This document shows positions 1 through 5,524 of a stretch of DNA of 6,157 bases, piece by piece. This stretch comes from Thermoanaerobacterium sp. GTDB taxonomy: Bacteria; Bacillota; Thermoanaerobacteria; Thermoanaerobacterales; Thermoanaerobacteraceae. The stretch covers positions 1 to 6,157 of the forward strand of contig JASBVU010000121.1 of assembly GCA_029960905.1 (NCBI GenBank), in the 5' to 3' direction. The notes beneath the pieces were generated by a model. It worked only from the letters and a program-made list of their open reading frames with translations. It was not told where the DNA came from and made no database searches. How positions within the stretch are numbered: position 1 is the first letter of the stretch; the number at the start of each line of letters is the position of its first letter. Position numbers and translations under genes: made by a program.

Positions 1-692
1 TCTCAACAGACAAGTCGAAGACGTCTGATGAATATGGAATATTGATAAAACAACTTATTGAGTACAGAAATATGCATTTAAGCGACATAAATGCCGTCAT
101 AATATCATCTGTGGTGCCTCCAATAATGCACACGCTGGAGGCTATGACTATAAAATACTTCAATGTGTATCCATTGGTAGTAGGTCCTGGGATAAAGACA
201 GGTATAAACATAAAATATGACAATCCAAAAGAAGTAGGTGCAGACAGGATTGTAAATGCTGTCGCAGCTTATGAATTGTACGGGGGACCTGTCATAATAA
301 TAGATTTTGGTACAGCCACTACTTTTTGTGCTGTCTCTAAAAACTGCGAGTATCTGGGGGGCGCTATTGCACCGGGACTGATCATATCTGCCGATGCGCT
401 TTTTCAAAGGACTGCAAAACTTCCTAAGATAGAGCTTGTAAAGCCTGAGAAGGTAATATGCAAAAATACCGTCGAAAGCATGCAGTCAGGATTGATCTAC
501 GGACATGCAGGCATGGTGGACTACATCGTGAGTAAAATGAAAAAGGAATTTGCGGAAAATGCCTATGTCGTAGCTACAGGCGGCCTTGCAAAGCTTATTG
601 CACAAGAATCAAAGGTTATAAATACAGTAAATGATATGTTGACTTTGGAAGGGCTGAGGATAATATACGAGCGAAATATAGATAAAGTGTGA
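1..692 (+). CDS. coaX: Type III pantothenate kinase, 5'-truncated by window edge
   Basis: Catalyses ATP-dependent phosphorylation of pantothenate, the first step of coenzyme A synthesis, in the cytoplasm. The reading frame is open from base 3 and gives 229 residues starting [12 protein letters not shown], which matches sequence normally about 30 residues into this roughly 255-residue family. The true start and the N-terminal DxGNT phosphate-binding motif therefore lie outside the window, and the TTG at 42 is internal. Visible family motifs, numbered from the first visible residue, are GADR at about 79-82, DFGTATTF at about 101-108 (ASKHA-fold nucleotide site with the catalytic region), GGAIAPGL at about 119-126 and ATGGLA at about 191-196. 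The C-terminus looks intact. Type III enzymes are known to need a monovalent cation and to resist CoA feedback; that is family knowledge, not visible here. The stop codon directly abuts the stop of the convergent gerB gene. Confidence 0.95.
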   Translation, partial: STDKSKTSDEYGILIKQLIEYRNMHLSDINAVIISSVVPPIMHTLEAMTIKYFNVYPLVVGPGIKTGINIKYDNPKEVGADRIVNAVAAYELYGGPVIIIDFGTATTFCAVSKNCEYLGGAIAPGLIISADALFQRTAKLPKIELVKPEKVICKNTVESMQSGLIYGHAGMVDYIVSKMKKEFAENAYVVATGGLAKLIAQESKVINTVNDMLTLEGLRIIYERNIDKV

Positions 693-1829
693 TTATTTTT
701 TTTGCTGGACATTTGTTTTTTTGCCCAGCTTTCTTATTTTTGCGACAAAAAATATAAATAAAGGCAAGATGACCTCGAAAATGACCGTTTCGTAGAAGAA
801 TTTATCTTTTAGGAAATTGTACAGCTCATCTACATTTGATGACACAAATATGGACATGGGAATCATTATAGCTGCAATTGGAAGCACTGTGAATCTGTAA
901 TCGTCAAAATTCAACACATCTGAAAATCCTTTTACAATTATATAAGTAAAAACCGTTATTTTCATGAAGATGCCTTCAATCCAAATTGCCATTATTATAG
1001 AATCAAGCCTTGCGAAGTAGTTGCTAAGCCTTATAGTGCGAGTCATTTCTAATGCAGTGAATTTAAAATCTGCAGTGGTCTTAGATCCAAAAATGCCTAT
1101 TGCAAGTACGCCAAGCATAAGCGCAAAAGATATAAAGACAAGAGATATTATGCCGCTTTTCAAGACTTTTTTGCTATCGGAGATGTGTGGGAATATGGCT
1201 AATATTATTACACTTTCCAGCATCCATGATGTCAGTGGTAGAGATCCTTTGATGGGTGGCAGCAATCCATTTGCTAAGATGGGAAGGAAATTTTCAAATT
1301 TCACATAAGGCATGGAGAAAAAGATGACAAATCCCAAAAGCCCCATACCATAAGGGAATACGACTTCGTTCATTCTGGCAATCGCAACAAACCCCTTTGT
1401 GACAGCGTATGATGCTACAACCATCAGTGTGAATGAAAAAACTATCGGCGGTGTTTTAGGCATAAATGCGCTTCTCATGATTTCAAAAAGCTCTCTAAGC
1501 ATTATCACAGCTAAATGGATGAAAAATAAAAGGTATAGAGAGGCGATTATTTTACCTATGATTTTTCCAAAAATATCTTCCAAAAAGGAAAATAAGGTTT
1601 TGTCTTTAAATATACTGGATATGCCGTAATATAGGCAAAATACGGGGATACTGAATGTTGTTGCCATTATTACAGACATCCAAGAATCCTGTTCAGCTTT
1701 TGATGCAACAATAGACGGCAAAAATATCGTTGCTGTTGACAGTATAACTGATATTATCAAGTATATAAATTGCTTTGGGGAGATTTTTTTTTCTGTTGTT
1801 GCTTCAAAACTCAATATATTCCTGAACAT
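693..1829 (-). CDS. gerB: Spore germination protein GerB, germinant-receptor permease subunit
   Basis: This is the membrane B subunit of a GerA-type nutrient germinant receptor, from the spore permease family (APC superfamily, Pfam Spore_permease). In studied Bacillus receptors it sits in the inner spore membrane and takes part in germinant recognition. The protein has 378 residues, near the family's usual length of about 365. About ten hydrophobic segments are visible, near residues 20-41, 52-72, 91-114, 128-146, 156-173, 203-219, 224-246, 272-298, 313-331 and 345-363. The N-terminal ISPKQFIYLIIS followed by ATIFLPS is typical of the family, and the tail is short and basic. The ATG is preceded at 6-nt spacing by AAGGAG (complement of 1836-1841), which supports the start. 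The gene diverges from gerA-gerC, whereas B is normally co-transcribed with A and C. It is convergent with coaX with no intergenic base. Which germinant it responds to cannot be read from the sequence. Confidence 0.93.
   Translation of the reverse strand: MFRNILSFEATTEKKISPKQFIYLIISVILSTATIFLPSIVASKAEQDSWMSVIMATTFSIPVFCLYYGISSIFKDKTLFSFLEDIFGKIIGKIIASLYLLFFIHLAVIMLRELFEIMRSAFMPKTPPIVFSFTLMVVASYAVTKGFVAIARMNEVVFPYGMGLLGFVIFFSMPYVKFENFLPILANGLLPPIKGSLPLTSWMLESVIILAIFPHISDSKKVLKSGIISLVFISFALMLGVLAIGIFGSKTTADFKFTALEMTRTIRLSNYFARLDSIIMAIWIEGIFMKITVFTYIIVKGFSDVLNFDDYRFTVLPIAAIMIPMSIFVSSNVDELYNFLKDKFFYETVIFEVILPLFIFFVAKIRKLGKKTNVQQKK
704..741 (+). terminator. Probable Rho-independent terminator of coaX, inside the gerB 3' end
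   Basis: Arms GCTGGACA (704-711) and TGCCCAGC (722-729) pair over 8 positions with one A-C mismatch around a 10-nt T-rich loop. A T-rich tail follows (TTTCTTATTTTT, 730-741). It starts 12 bases after the coaX stop. On the minus strand the same hairpin is followed by a run of A, so it would act on plus-strand (coaX) transcripts only. It lies within the last codons of gerB, so it also constrains that protein's C-terminus. Confidence 0.6.
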
Positions 1830-1857
1830 ATTCTTCTCCTTAAAATGTTTCTACATG

Positions 1858-1887
1858 AAATATTATTTGATTTATGTGCCAATTATA
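1858..1887 (+). promoter_or_regulatory. Candidate sigma-G-type promoter for gerA-gerC-gerD
   Basis: On the plus strand, AAATA (1858-1862), 18 bases, and AATTATA (1881-1887) fit the approximate sigma-G pattern at 10 of 12 positions, with the leading G and leading C both replaced by A. Transcription would begin near 1894, upstream of the ribosome site at 1918. It overlaps almost entirely with the gerB promoter candidate on the other strand. I found no convincing sigma-A promoter here; TTGATT (1867-1872) lacks a good -10 at proper spacing. Confidence 0.35.
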
Positions 1888-1890
1888 TTC
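1861..1890 (-). promoter_or_regulatory. Candidate sigma-G-type promoter for gerB
   Basis: Read on the minus strand, GAATA (1890-1886) is followed by exactly 18 bases and then AATAATA (1867-1861). The forespore sigma-G consensus is roughly GHATR, 18 bases, CATNHTA, so 11 of 12 informative or permitted positions fit, the exception being A for the first C. Transcription would start near 1853, leaving a leader of about 25 bases with the AAGGAG site before the gerB ATG. The region is AT-rich, so chance similarity is possible. Confidence 0.45.
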
Positions 1891-1917
1891 TACATGTATT
1901 TTTGGAATAATAATTTT

Positions 1918-1925
1918 GGAGATGG
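1918..1925 (+). promoter_or_regulatory. Ribosome binding site that sets the gerA start
   Basis: GGAGATGG lies 4 bases before ATG 1930. The upstream in-frame ATG at 1855 has no comparable site in front of it and falls inside the promoter candidates. Confidence 0.65.
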
Positions 1926-1929
1926 TTTT

Positions 1930-3450
1930 ATGGACAGAACTTATTTGATAGAAAATTATAAAGACATGAGTTTGTACGACGATATTGATAAAAATTTAGA
2001 CGTACTGAAGACTCTTTTAAAGCAGAATAGCGATGTGATATTCAGGGAATTTAGGATAGGAGAAAAAAAGGTAAAAGGCTTTTTGGTGTGTGTTGACGGG
2101 CTTGTGGATAAAGCACTTATAAACAACAATATAATGGAGCCTATAACACTGGAGAGTAGAAAATTAGACGATAGTTATTTAAGCAAAAAAAATGTCTATG
2201 AGTCCCTTTTAAATTACTTCATCACAACGGCAGACATCAAAGAGGAAGAGAAGTTTGGAAGCGTCGTGGAAAGCATTTTAGATGGTGATACGCCAGTTTT
2301 TGTTGATGGCGTAGATAAATCAATTATAATAAGTACAAAAGGCTGGGAGCAGAGAAACGTGTCTGAGTCTACTACTGAGGCTGTTGTGAGAGGGCCTAAA
2401 GAGGCGTTTGTAGAGACCCTCAGAGTTAATACTTCAATGCTTAGAAGGAGGATAAAAAATCCAAATTTCATAATAGAAAGCTTAAAAGTTGGGAAGTATA
2501 CGAAAACTGACGTAGCGGTAGCCTACATCAAGGATGTGGCAAAAGATGAAGTCGTTGAGAAAGTTAAAAAGAGGCTTAACAAAATTGACATTGATGGGAT
2601 CATTGACAGTGGATACCTGGAGGAACTGATAGAGGACAATCCTTTTTCGCCGTTTCCTCAGATTGAGCATTCTGAGCGGCCTGATAAGATTGCAGCAGAA
2701 TTGCTGGAAGGCAGAGTGGCTATCATATCAGATGGCTCACCTGAAGTGCTGGTGGTGCCAACGATTTTTGTCCAATTTTTTCAGTCGTCTGAGGACTACT
2801 ATGAAAGATACTATATATCTACTCTTTTTAGAGTATTAAGGCTTGCGGCAATGCTGATGTCACTAACGCTACCCTCTATCTACGTTGCGGCCGTTACGTA
2901 TCATCAAGAGATGATACCATCGCCGCTGGCTATTTCCATAGCAGCCCAAAGGGAAGGGGTGCCGTTTACGACTCTTATGGAGGCATTTTTGATGGAATTT
3001 TTCTTTGAAATATTGAGAGAAGCGGGAATAAGGCTTCCAATGCAGGTTGGTCAAGCTGTAAGCATCGTCGGTGCTTTAGTCATTGGTCAAGCGGCAGTAC
3101 AGGCAGGTCTTGTTTCGGCTGCAACGGTAATCGTCGTGGCATTGACAGGAATAGCGTCATTTTCAATACCAGCATTTAATATAGCCATAACATTCAGGCT
3201 TTTGAGATTTGCTATGCTAATAATTGGAGGCACATTAGGCTTTTTTGGCATAATAATGGCGCTTATGATGATACTGGCACATTTAGCATCATTGGAGTCC
3301 TTTGGAGTACCGTATCTGTCGCCAATTGCCCCTGGCAATACGAGAGAATTAAATGACGTGTTTATAAGGATACCTTGGTGGGTTAAAATATTTAGACCTC
3401 ATAAGGTAGCAGGGAGAAATGTAAAGAGGCAGAACTACACAAGAGGTTGA
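1930..3450 (+). CDS. gerA: Spore germination protein GerA, germinant-receptor A subunit
   Basis: This is the A subunit of a GerA-type germinant receptor in the inner spore membrane (GerA family, Pfam PF03323). Bacillus homologues oligomerise with the B and C subunits and have been proposed to form a nutrient-gated ion channel. From ATG 1930 the protein has 506 residues, a usual family length. The first 260 or so residues are soluble and carry the signature VVRGPKEAFVETLRVN (about 152-167) followed by LRRRI (171-175). A linker with NPFSPFPQIEHSERPD (about 237-252) leads to the membrane part, with hydrophobic stretches near 263-284, 303-324, 376-395, 397-420 and 424-452. The C-terminus is basic and cytosolic-looking, with a PWW near 482-484. 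An in-frame ATG at 1855 would add 25 hydrophobic residues; I reject it for lack of a ribosome site. The gene leads an operon with gerC 33 bp downstream and diverges from gerB. Confidence 0.95.
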   Translation: MDRTYLIENYKDMSLYDDIDKNLDVLKTLLKQNSDVIFREFRIGEKKVKGFLVCVDGLVDKALINNNIMEPITLESRKLDDSYLSKKNVYESLLNYFITTADIKEEEKFGSVVESILDGDTPVFVDGVDKSIIISTKGWEQRNVSESTTEAVVRGPKEAFVETLRVNTSMLRRRIKNPNFIIESLKVGKYTKTDVAVAYIKDVAKDEVVEKVKKRLNKIDIDGIIDSGYLEELIEDNPFSPFPQIEHSERPDKIAAELLEGRVAIISDGSPEVLVVPTIFVQFFQSSEDYYERYYISTLFRVLRLAAMLMSLTLPSIYVAAVTYHQEMIPSPLAISIAAQREGVPFTTLMEAFLMEFFFEILREAGIRLPMQVGQAVSIVGALVIGQAAVQAGLVSAATVIVVALTGIASFSIPAFNIAITFRLLRFAMLIIGGTLGFFGIIMALMMILAHLASLESFGVPYLSPIAPGNTRELNDVFIRIPWWVKIFRPHKVAGRNVKRQNYTRG

Positions 3451-3468
3451 AATTAAAGTTCAACATCC

Positions 3469-3475
3469 GGGGAGG
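3469..3475 (+). promoter_or_regulatory. Strong ribosome binding site that sets the gerC start
   Basis: GGGGAGG lies 8 bases before ATG 3484 but only 2 bases before the in-frame TTG 3478, so the ATG is the better start. Confidence 0.8.
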
Positions 3476-3483
3476 CATTGTTT

Positions 3484-4653
3484 ATGAAAAAAGTTTTGGC
3501 TCTGTTTATTGTACTATCATTGTTTCTTACAGGCTGTTGGGATAAAAAAGAGATAAACGAGCTGGCGTTTGTACAAGGAATAGGAATGGATATAGACAAA
3601 GATAAAATGTGCAATATCACTGTGCAAGTTTTAAAGCCGGCAAATTTAGCCACCAGCTCTGGAGGAGGCGGAGGAGGTGCGGCTGCAGGAAAGCCGTATG
3701 AGGTGTACAGCTCAAGAGGTGTTGACTTTGCTAAGGCATTTTCAAATTTCAATACAGAGCTTTCCAGGACGCTTTTCCTCCATCACAATGAGATAATATT
3801 TATAGGGGAGAACCTTGCAAGATCAGGCATTTACAGCATGCTTGATTTCATTACGAGAAACCCTGAGTTCAGAAGGACATCGTATTTAGTCGTCGTTTCA
3901 GGTGGGACACTTGATGATCTTATGAAATTGTCTAAAAGTGTTGAAAAGTACCCGTACAAAGAAATTCTGGGTATGATTCAAAATCAGAAAAACACGTCTT
4001 CAGCGTATGTATGTGACATAAACCACTTCGTAGAGACGCTGGAGACTGAAAAGGTACAGCCTATAGTAGGGAGATTGGAGATTGTAAAGAAAGATGGCAA
4101 GCCACAACATGCAAGGTTTGTTGGTGCTGCAGCTTTTAAGTACGATAAAATGGTAGGGCTTTTGACAGAAGAGCAGACAAAAGGCATAATGTGGATGGAT
4201 AACCTTATTAAAAATACGTCTCTTGTATTAGATAAGGGACCAAAAGGAGACAGGACGCACATTTCATTTACAATAATAAAAGCTAATTCTTCTATCACTC
4301 CAAAAGTAAATGGTGAAGATGTTTCATTTGATGTCAAGATCAATTTTGACTCAAACATGATTGAGCAGAATTCTATGTACAACCTTACGGATCTTAAGAT
4401 GATAGGAAGCCTTGAAGATTTGCAGCAGCAAAAGGTAAAAAGCGAGGTTTTGGATGCATTAAATGCTATACAGAAAAAATATAAAGTCGATTCAGTAGGC
4501 TTAGGACAGAAGCTTCAAGAAAAGTACCCAAAAGTGTGGGGAAAATTGAAGGATAGATGGGATGAGATTTATCCAAATGTAAAAGTCAATGTAAGTGTAA
4601 AGGCTACATTGAAGAGGTCTGGACTTACTTCAAAGCCAATTCAACCAAGATAG
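3484..4653 (+). CDS. gerC: Spore germination lipoprotein GerC, germinant-receptor C subunit
   Basis: This is the lipoprotein C subunit of the receptor (Ger(x)C family, Spore_GerAC domains), anchored to the outer face of the inner spore membrane and needed for receptor function in studied homologues. The 389-residue product opens with a lipoprotein signal: KK at 2-3, a hydrophobic core at 4-15, and lipobox LTGC with the acylated Cys at 18. The family hallmark CWDKKEINELAFVQGIGMD follows. Residues 59-69 are SGGGGGGAAAG, a low-complexity loop of a kind often seen at this point in the family. SRTLFLHHNEIIFIGENLA (about 94-112) and ITRNPEFRRTSYLVV (about 123-137) are also typical. The last 170 or so residues match the C-terminal domain and end in a basic, Pro-containing tail. 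There is no terminator or promoter between gerA and gerC. The D-type gene begins 14 bp after its stop. Confidence 0.94.
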   Translation: MKKVLALFIVLSLFLTGCWDKKEINELAFVQGIGMDIDKDKMCNITVQVLKPANLATSSGGGGGGAAAGKPYEVYSSRGVDFAKAFSNFNTELSRTLFLHHNEIIFIGENLARSGIYSMLDFITRNPEFRRTSYLVVVSGGTLDDLMKLSKSVEKYPYKEILGMIQNQKNTSSAYVCDINHFVETLETEKVQPIVGRLEIVKKDGKPQHARFVGAAAFKYDKMVGLLTEEQTKGIMWMDNLIKNTSLVLDKGPKGDRTHISFTIIKANSSITPKVNGEDVSFDVKINFDSNMIEQNSMYNLTDLKMIGSLEDLQQQKVKSEVLDALNAIQKKYKVDSVGLGQKLQEKYPKVWGKLKDRWDEIYPNVKVNVSVKATLKRSGLTSKPIQPR

Positions 4654-4654
4654 T

Positions 4655-4661
4655 GAGAGGG
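4655..4661 (+). promoter_or_regulatory. Ribosome binding site that sets the D-subunit start
   Basis: GAGAGGG lies 6 bases before ATG 4668. The in-frame GTG at 4653, which overlaps the gerC stop by one base, has no purine-rich site before it. Confidence 0.6.
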
Positions 4662-4667
4662 TTATGT

Positions 4668-4892
4668 ATGTTAAATGCATTGGGAGTAACGCTTATATTT
4701 TTGATAGTAATATTTATGGAAGTCCCTGGGCTTATAAAGAAAAAAAAGATAAAAGAAGTCGTAGTGTTTTTTATACTTATCGCAATCGGCTACACTCTTA
4801 ATTTACTAGTAGCTTTCGATGTGAAAATTACTGCGACGAATAAGATAATTGAGATGCTTATGAAACCTATAGAAAAAATATGGGGCAAATGA
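4668..4892 (+). CDS. Small two-helix membrane protein, likely germinant-receptor D subunit
   Basis: The product has 74 residues with two hydrophobic segments, about 4-22 and 29-49, separated by a lysine-rich turn (LIKKKKIKE) and followed by a basic amphipathic tail ending IWGK. Size, topology and position directly after gerC match the small D-subunit proteins found with many GerA-type receptor operons in Bacillus and clostridia, which modulate germination rate (established for a few Bacillus cases). The assignment rests on context and topology, not on a sequence motif. It is presumably made in the forespore with gerA and gerC and sits in the inner spore membrane. The last codons and the stop form the left arm of the terminator hairpin. 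The alternative is an unrelated small membrane protein of unknown function. Confidence 0.7.
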   Translation: MLNALGVTLIFLIVIFMEVPGLIKKKKIKEVVVFFILIAIGYTLNLLVAFDVKITATNKIIEMLMKPIEKIWGK

Positions 4893-4910
4893 AGTAATGC
4901 TTCATTTGCC
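4884..4910 (+). terminator. Hairpin terminator of the gerA-gerC-gerD operon
   Basis: A perfect 11-bp inverted repeat, GGCAAATGAAG (4884-4894) and CTTCATTTGCC (4900-4910), encloses a 5-nt loop. It overlaps the stop codon at 4890-4892. The following T-run is poor (TTAAAA), so it may be a weak terminator or serve mainly to protect the transcript's 3' end. Confidence 0.6.
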
Positions 4911-4921
4911 TTAAAACCATC

Positions 4922-4950
4922 TTGAAATATATGCCAGAAAGTAGTAGAAT
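4922..4950 (+). promoter_or_regulatory. Sigma-A-type promoter of the regulator operon
   Basis: TTGAAA (4922-4927) is separated by exactly 17 bases from TAGAAT (4945-4950), each one base from consensus. The start would be near 4957, just after the preceding operon's hairpin, so the downstream pair is an independent, probably vegetative unit. Confidence 0.7.
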
Positions 4951-4961
4951 TATAAATAGTA

Positions 4962-4980
4962 TGAGCACAATTTGTGCACA
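4962..4980. promoter_or_regulatory. 19-bp palindrome, probable operator
   Basis: TGAGCACAATTTGTGCACA is a palindrome centred on T4971 with 8 of 9 half-site positions matching, the inner 6 perfect. It lies a few bases after the predicted transcription start and ends just before the ribosome site, a classic repressor position. The one-base centre suits a dimeric DNA-binding protein better than an RNA hairpin. The likely ligand is the helix-turn-helix protein encoded next, an inference. Confidence 0.55.
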
Positions 4981-4981
4981 T

Positions 4982-4990
4982 AAAGGATGG
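4982..4990 (+). promoter_or_regulatory. Ribosome binding site that sets the regulator start
   Basis: AAAGGATGG lies 5 bases before ATG 4996. The ATG at 4987 overlaps this site, so it is unlikely to be the start. Confidence 0.6.
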
Positions 4991-4995
4991 TTAAT

Positions 4996-5520
4996 ATGGA
5001 TTTTGTAAAAATAGGCGAGAAGATCATAAACACTAAAAAACTTCACAACATCATAGATAAAATGATCGAAATGAGAGTTAACGGTTTTTCGCAGCAGGAG
5101 ACAGCTTCAAAATTTAAGGTTGACAGAAGTTTCATTTCCAGATTGGAAAACATAGGTGAGGTGAGAAAAGGAGGCAACATTGCAGTAATAGGATTTCCAA
5201 TTAAGAATAAAGAAGAAATTGAAAAATTACTAAAAGACTATGGCATCGACTTTATTTTGCTTTTATCTGAAAAGGAGCGCTTAGGAATCGCAGATAATAT
5301 GACAGGCGCAGAGCTTTTTAATATGGTTATGGACATAATCGCAAAGGTTCAGTCTTACGACACGATTATATTTCTTGGCTCTGACAAAAGGACAAATTTG
5401 ATGGAAGCCATATTTGACAAAGAAGTAATTTGCGTCAATATAGGGCATTCTCCCATAACAGAGGATGTCTTTGTACAGCCTGAACTCATAATTGAGATTT
5501 TAGATACTTTAAGGAGATGA
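4996..5520 (+). CDS. Helix-turn-helix regulator with alpha/beta C-terminal domain
   Basis: The product has 174 residues. Residues 29-51 read as a helix-turn-helix: SQQETASKF (32-40) as the positioning helix, then VDRSFISRLE (42-51) as the recognition helix, resembling XRE- or resolvase-like tri-helical domains. After a basic linker (VRKGG, 56-60), residues 61-174 alternate predicted strands and helices: NIAVIGFP (61-68), FILLLS (86-91), DTIIFLGS (122-129) and EVICVNIG (143-150). This looks like a Rossmann-type or related ligand-sensing fold, but no classic nucleotide-binding glycine motif is visible. I do not recognise a named family with certainty. Translation is probably coupled to the next gene, whose ribosome site lies inside this gene's last codons. 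The palindrome just upstream suggests autoregulation. The ligand and targets are unknown. Confidence 0.75.
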   Translation: MDFVKIGEKIINTKKLHNIIDKMIEMRVNGFSQQETASKFKVDRSFISRLENIGEVRKGGNIAVIGFPIKNKEEIEKLLKDYGIDFILLLSEKERLGIADNMTGAELFNMVMDIIAKVQSYDTIIFLGSDKRTNLMEAIFDKEVICVNIGHSPITEDVFVQPELIIEILDTLRR

Positions 5521-5524
5521 TTTC

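Larger units (their letters stand above)
1849..1896. repeat. 9-bp direct repeat TTCTACATG flanking the promoter region
   Basis: TTCTACATG occurs at 1849-1857 and again at 1888-1896, 39 bp apart start to start, bracketing both promoter candidates. The copies lie in the same orientation. They may be binding sites for a regulator of the divergent ger genes or may be chance in AT-rich DNA. Confidence 0.4.

Noticed and set aside
42..44. TTG 42 as the start of coaX
   Set aside because: The frame is open to the window edge and the upstream residues [12 protein letters not shown] are conserved family sequence, so the gene is simply truncated.
1021..1629. Plus-strand open frames of 95 and 76 codons antisense to gerB
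   Set aside because: They are shadows of the strongly supported GerB permease and show no protein-like features of their own.
1867..1896. Sigma-A promoter TTGATT with TACATG for gerA
   Set aside because: The -10 match is poor, and receptor operons are known to be forespore-expressed under sigma-G in studied spore formers.
1855..1929. N-terminal extension of GerA from ATG 1855
   Set aside because: It has no ribosome site, overlaps the promoter candidates and first repeat copy, and adds 25 hydrophobic residues not typical of the family; ATG 1930 has GGAGATGG at suitable spacing.
3478..3483. TTG start for GerC
   Set aside because: It lies only 2 bases after GGGGAGG; ATG 3484 has normal spacing and begins a standard lipoprotein signal.
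3984..4382. 132-codon minus-strand open frame inside gerC
   Set aside because: It lies fully within a well-supported gene on the other strand, has no ribosome site or recognisable domain, and is a reading-frame shadow.
4987..4995. ATG 4987 as start of the helix-turn-helix protein
   Set aside because: It overlaps the AAAGGATGG ribosome site used for ATG 4996.
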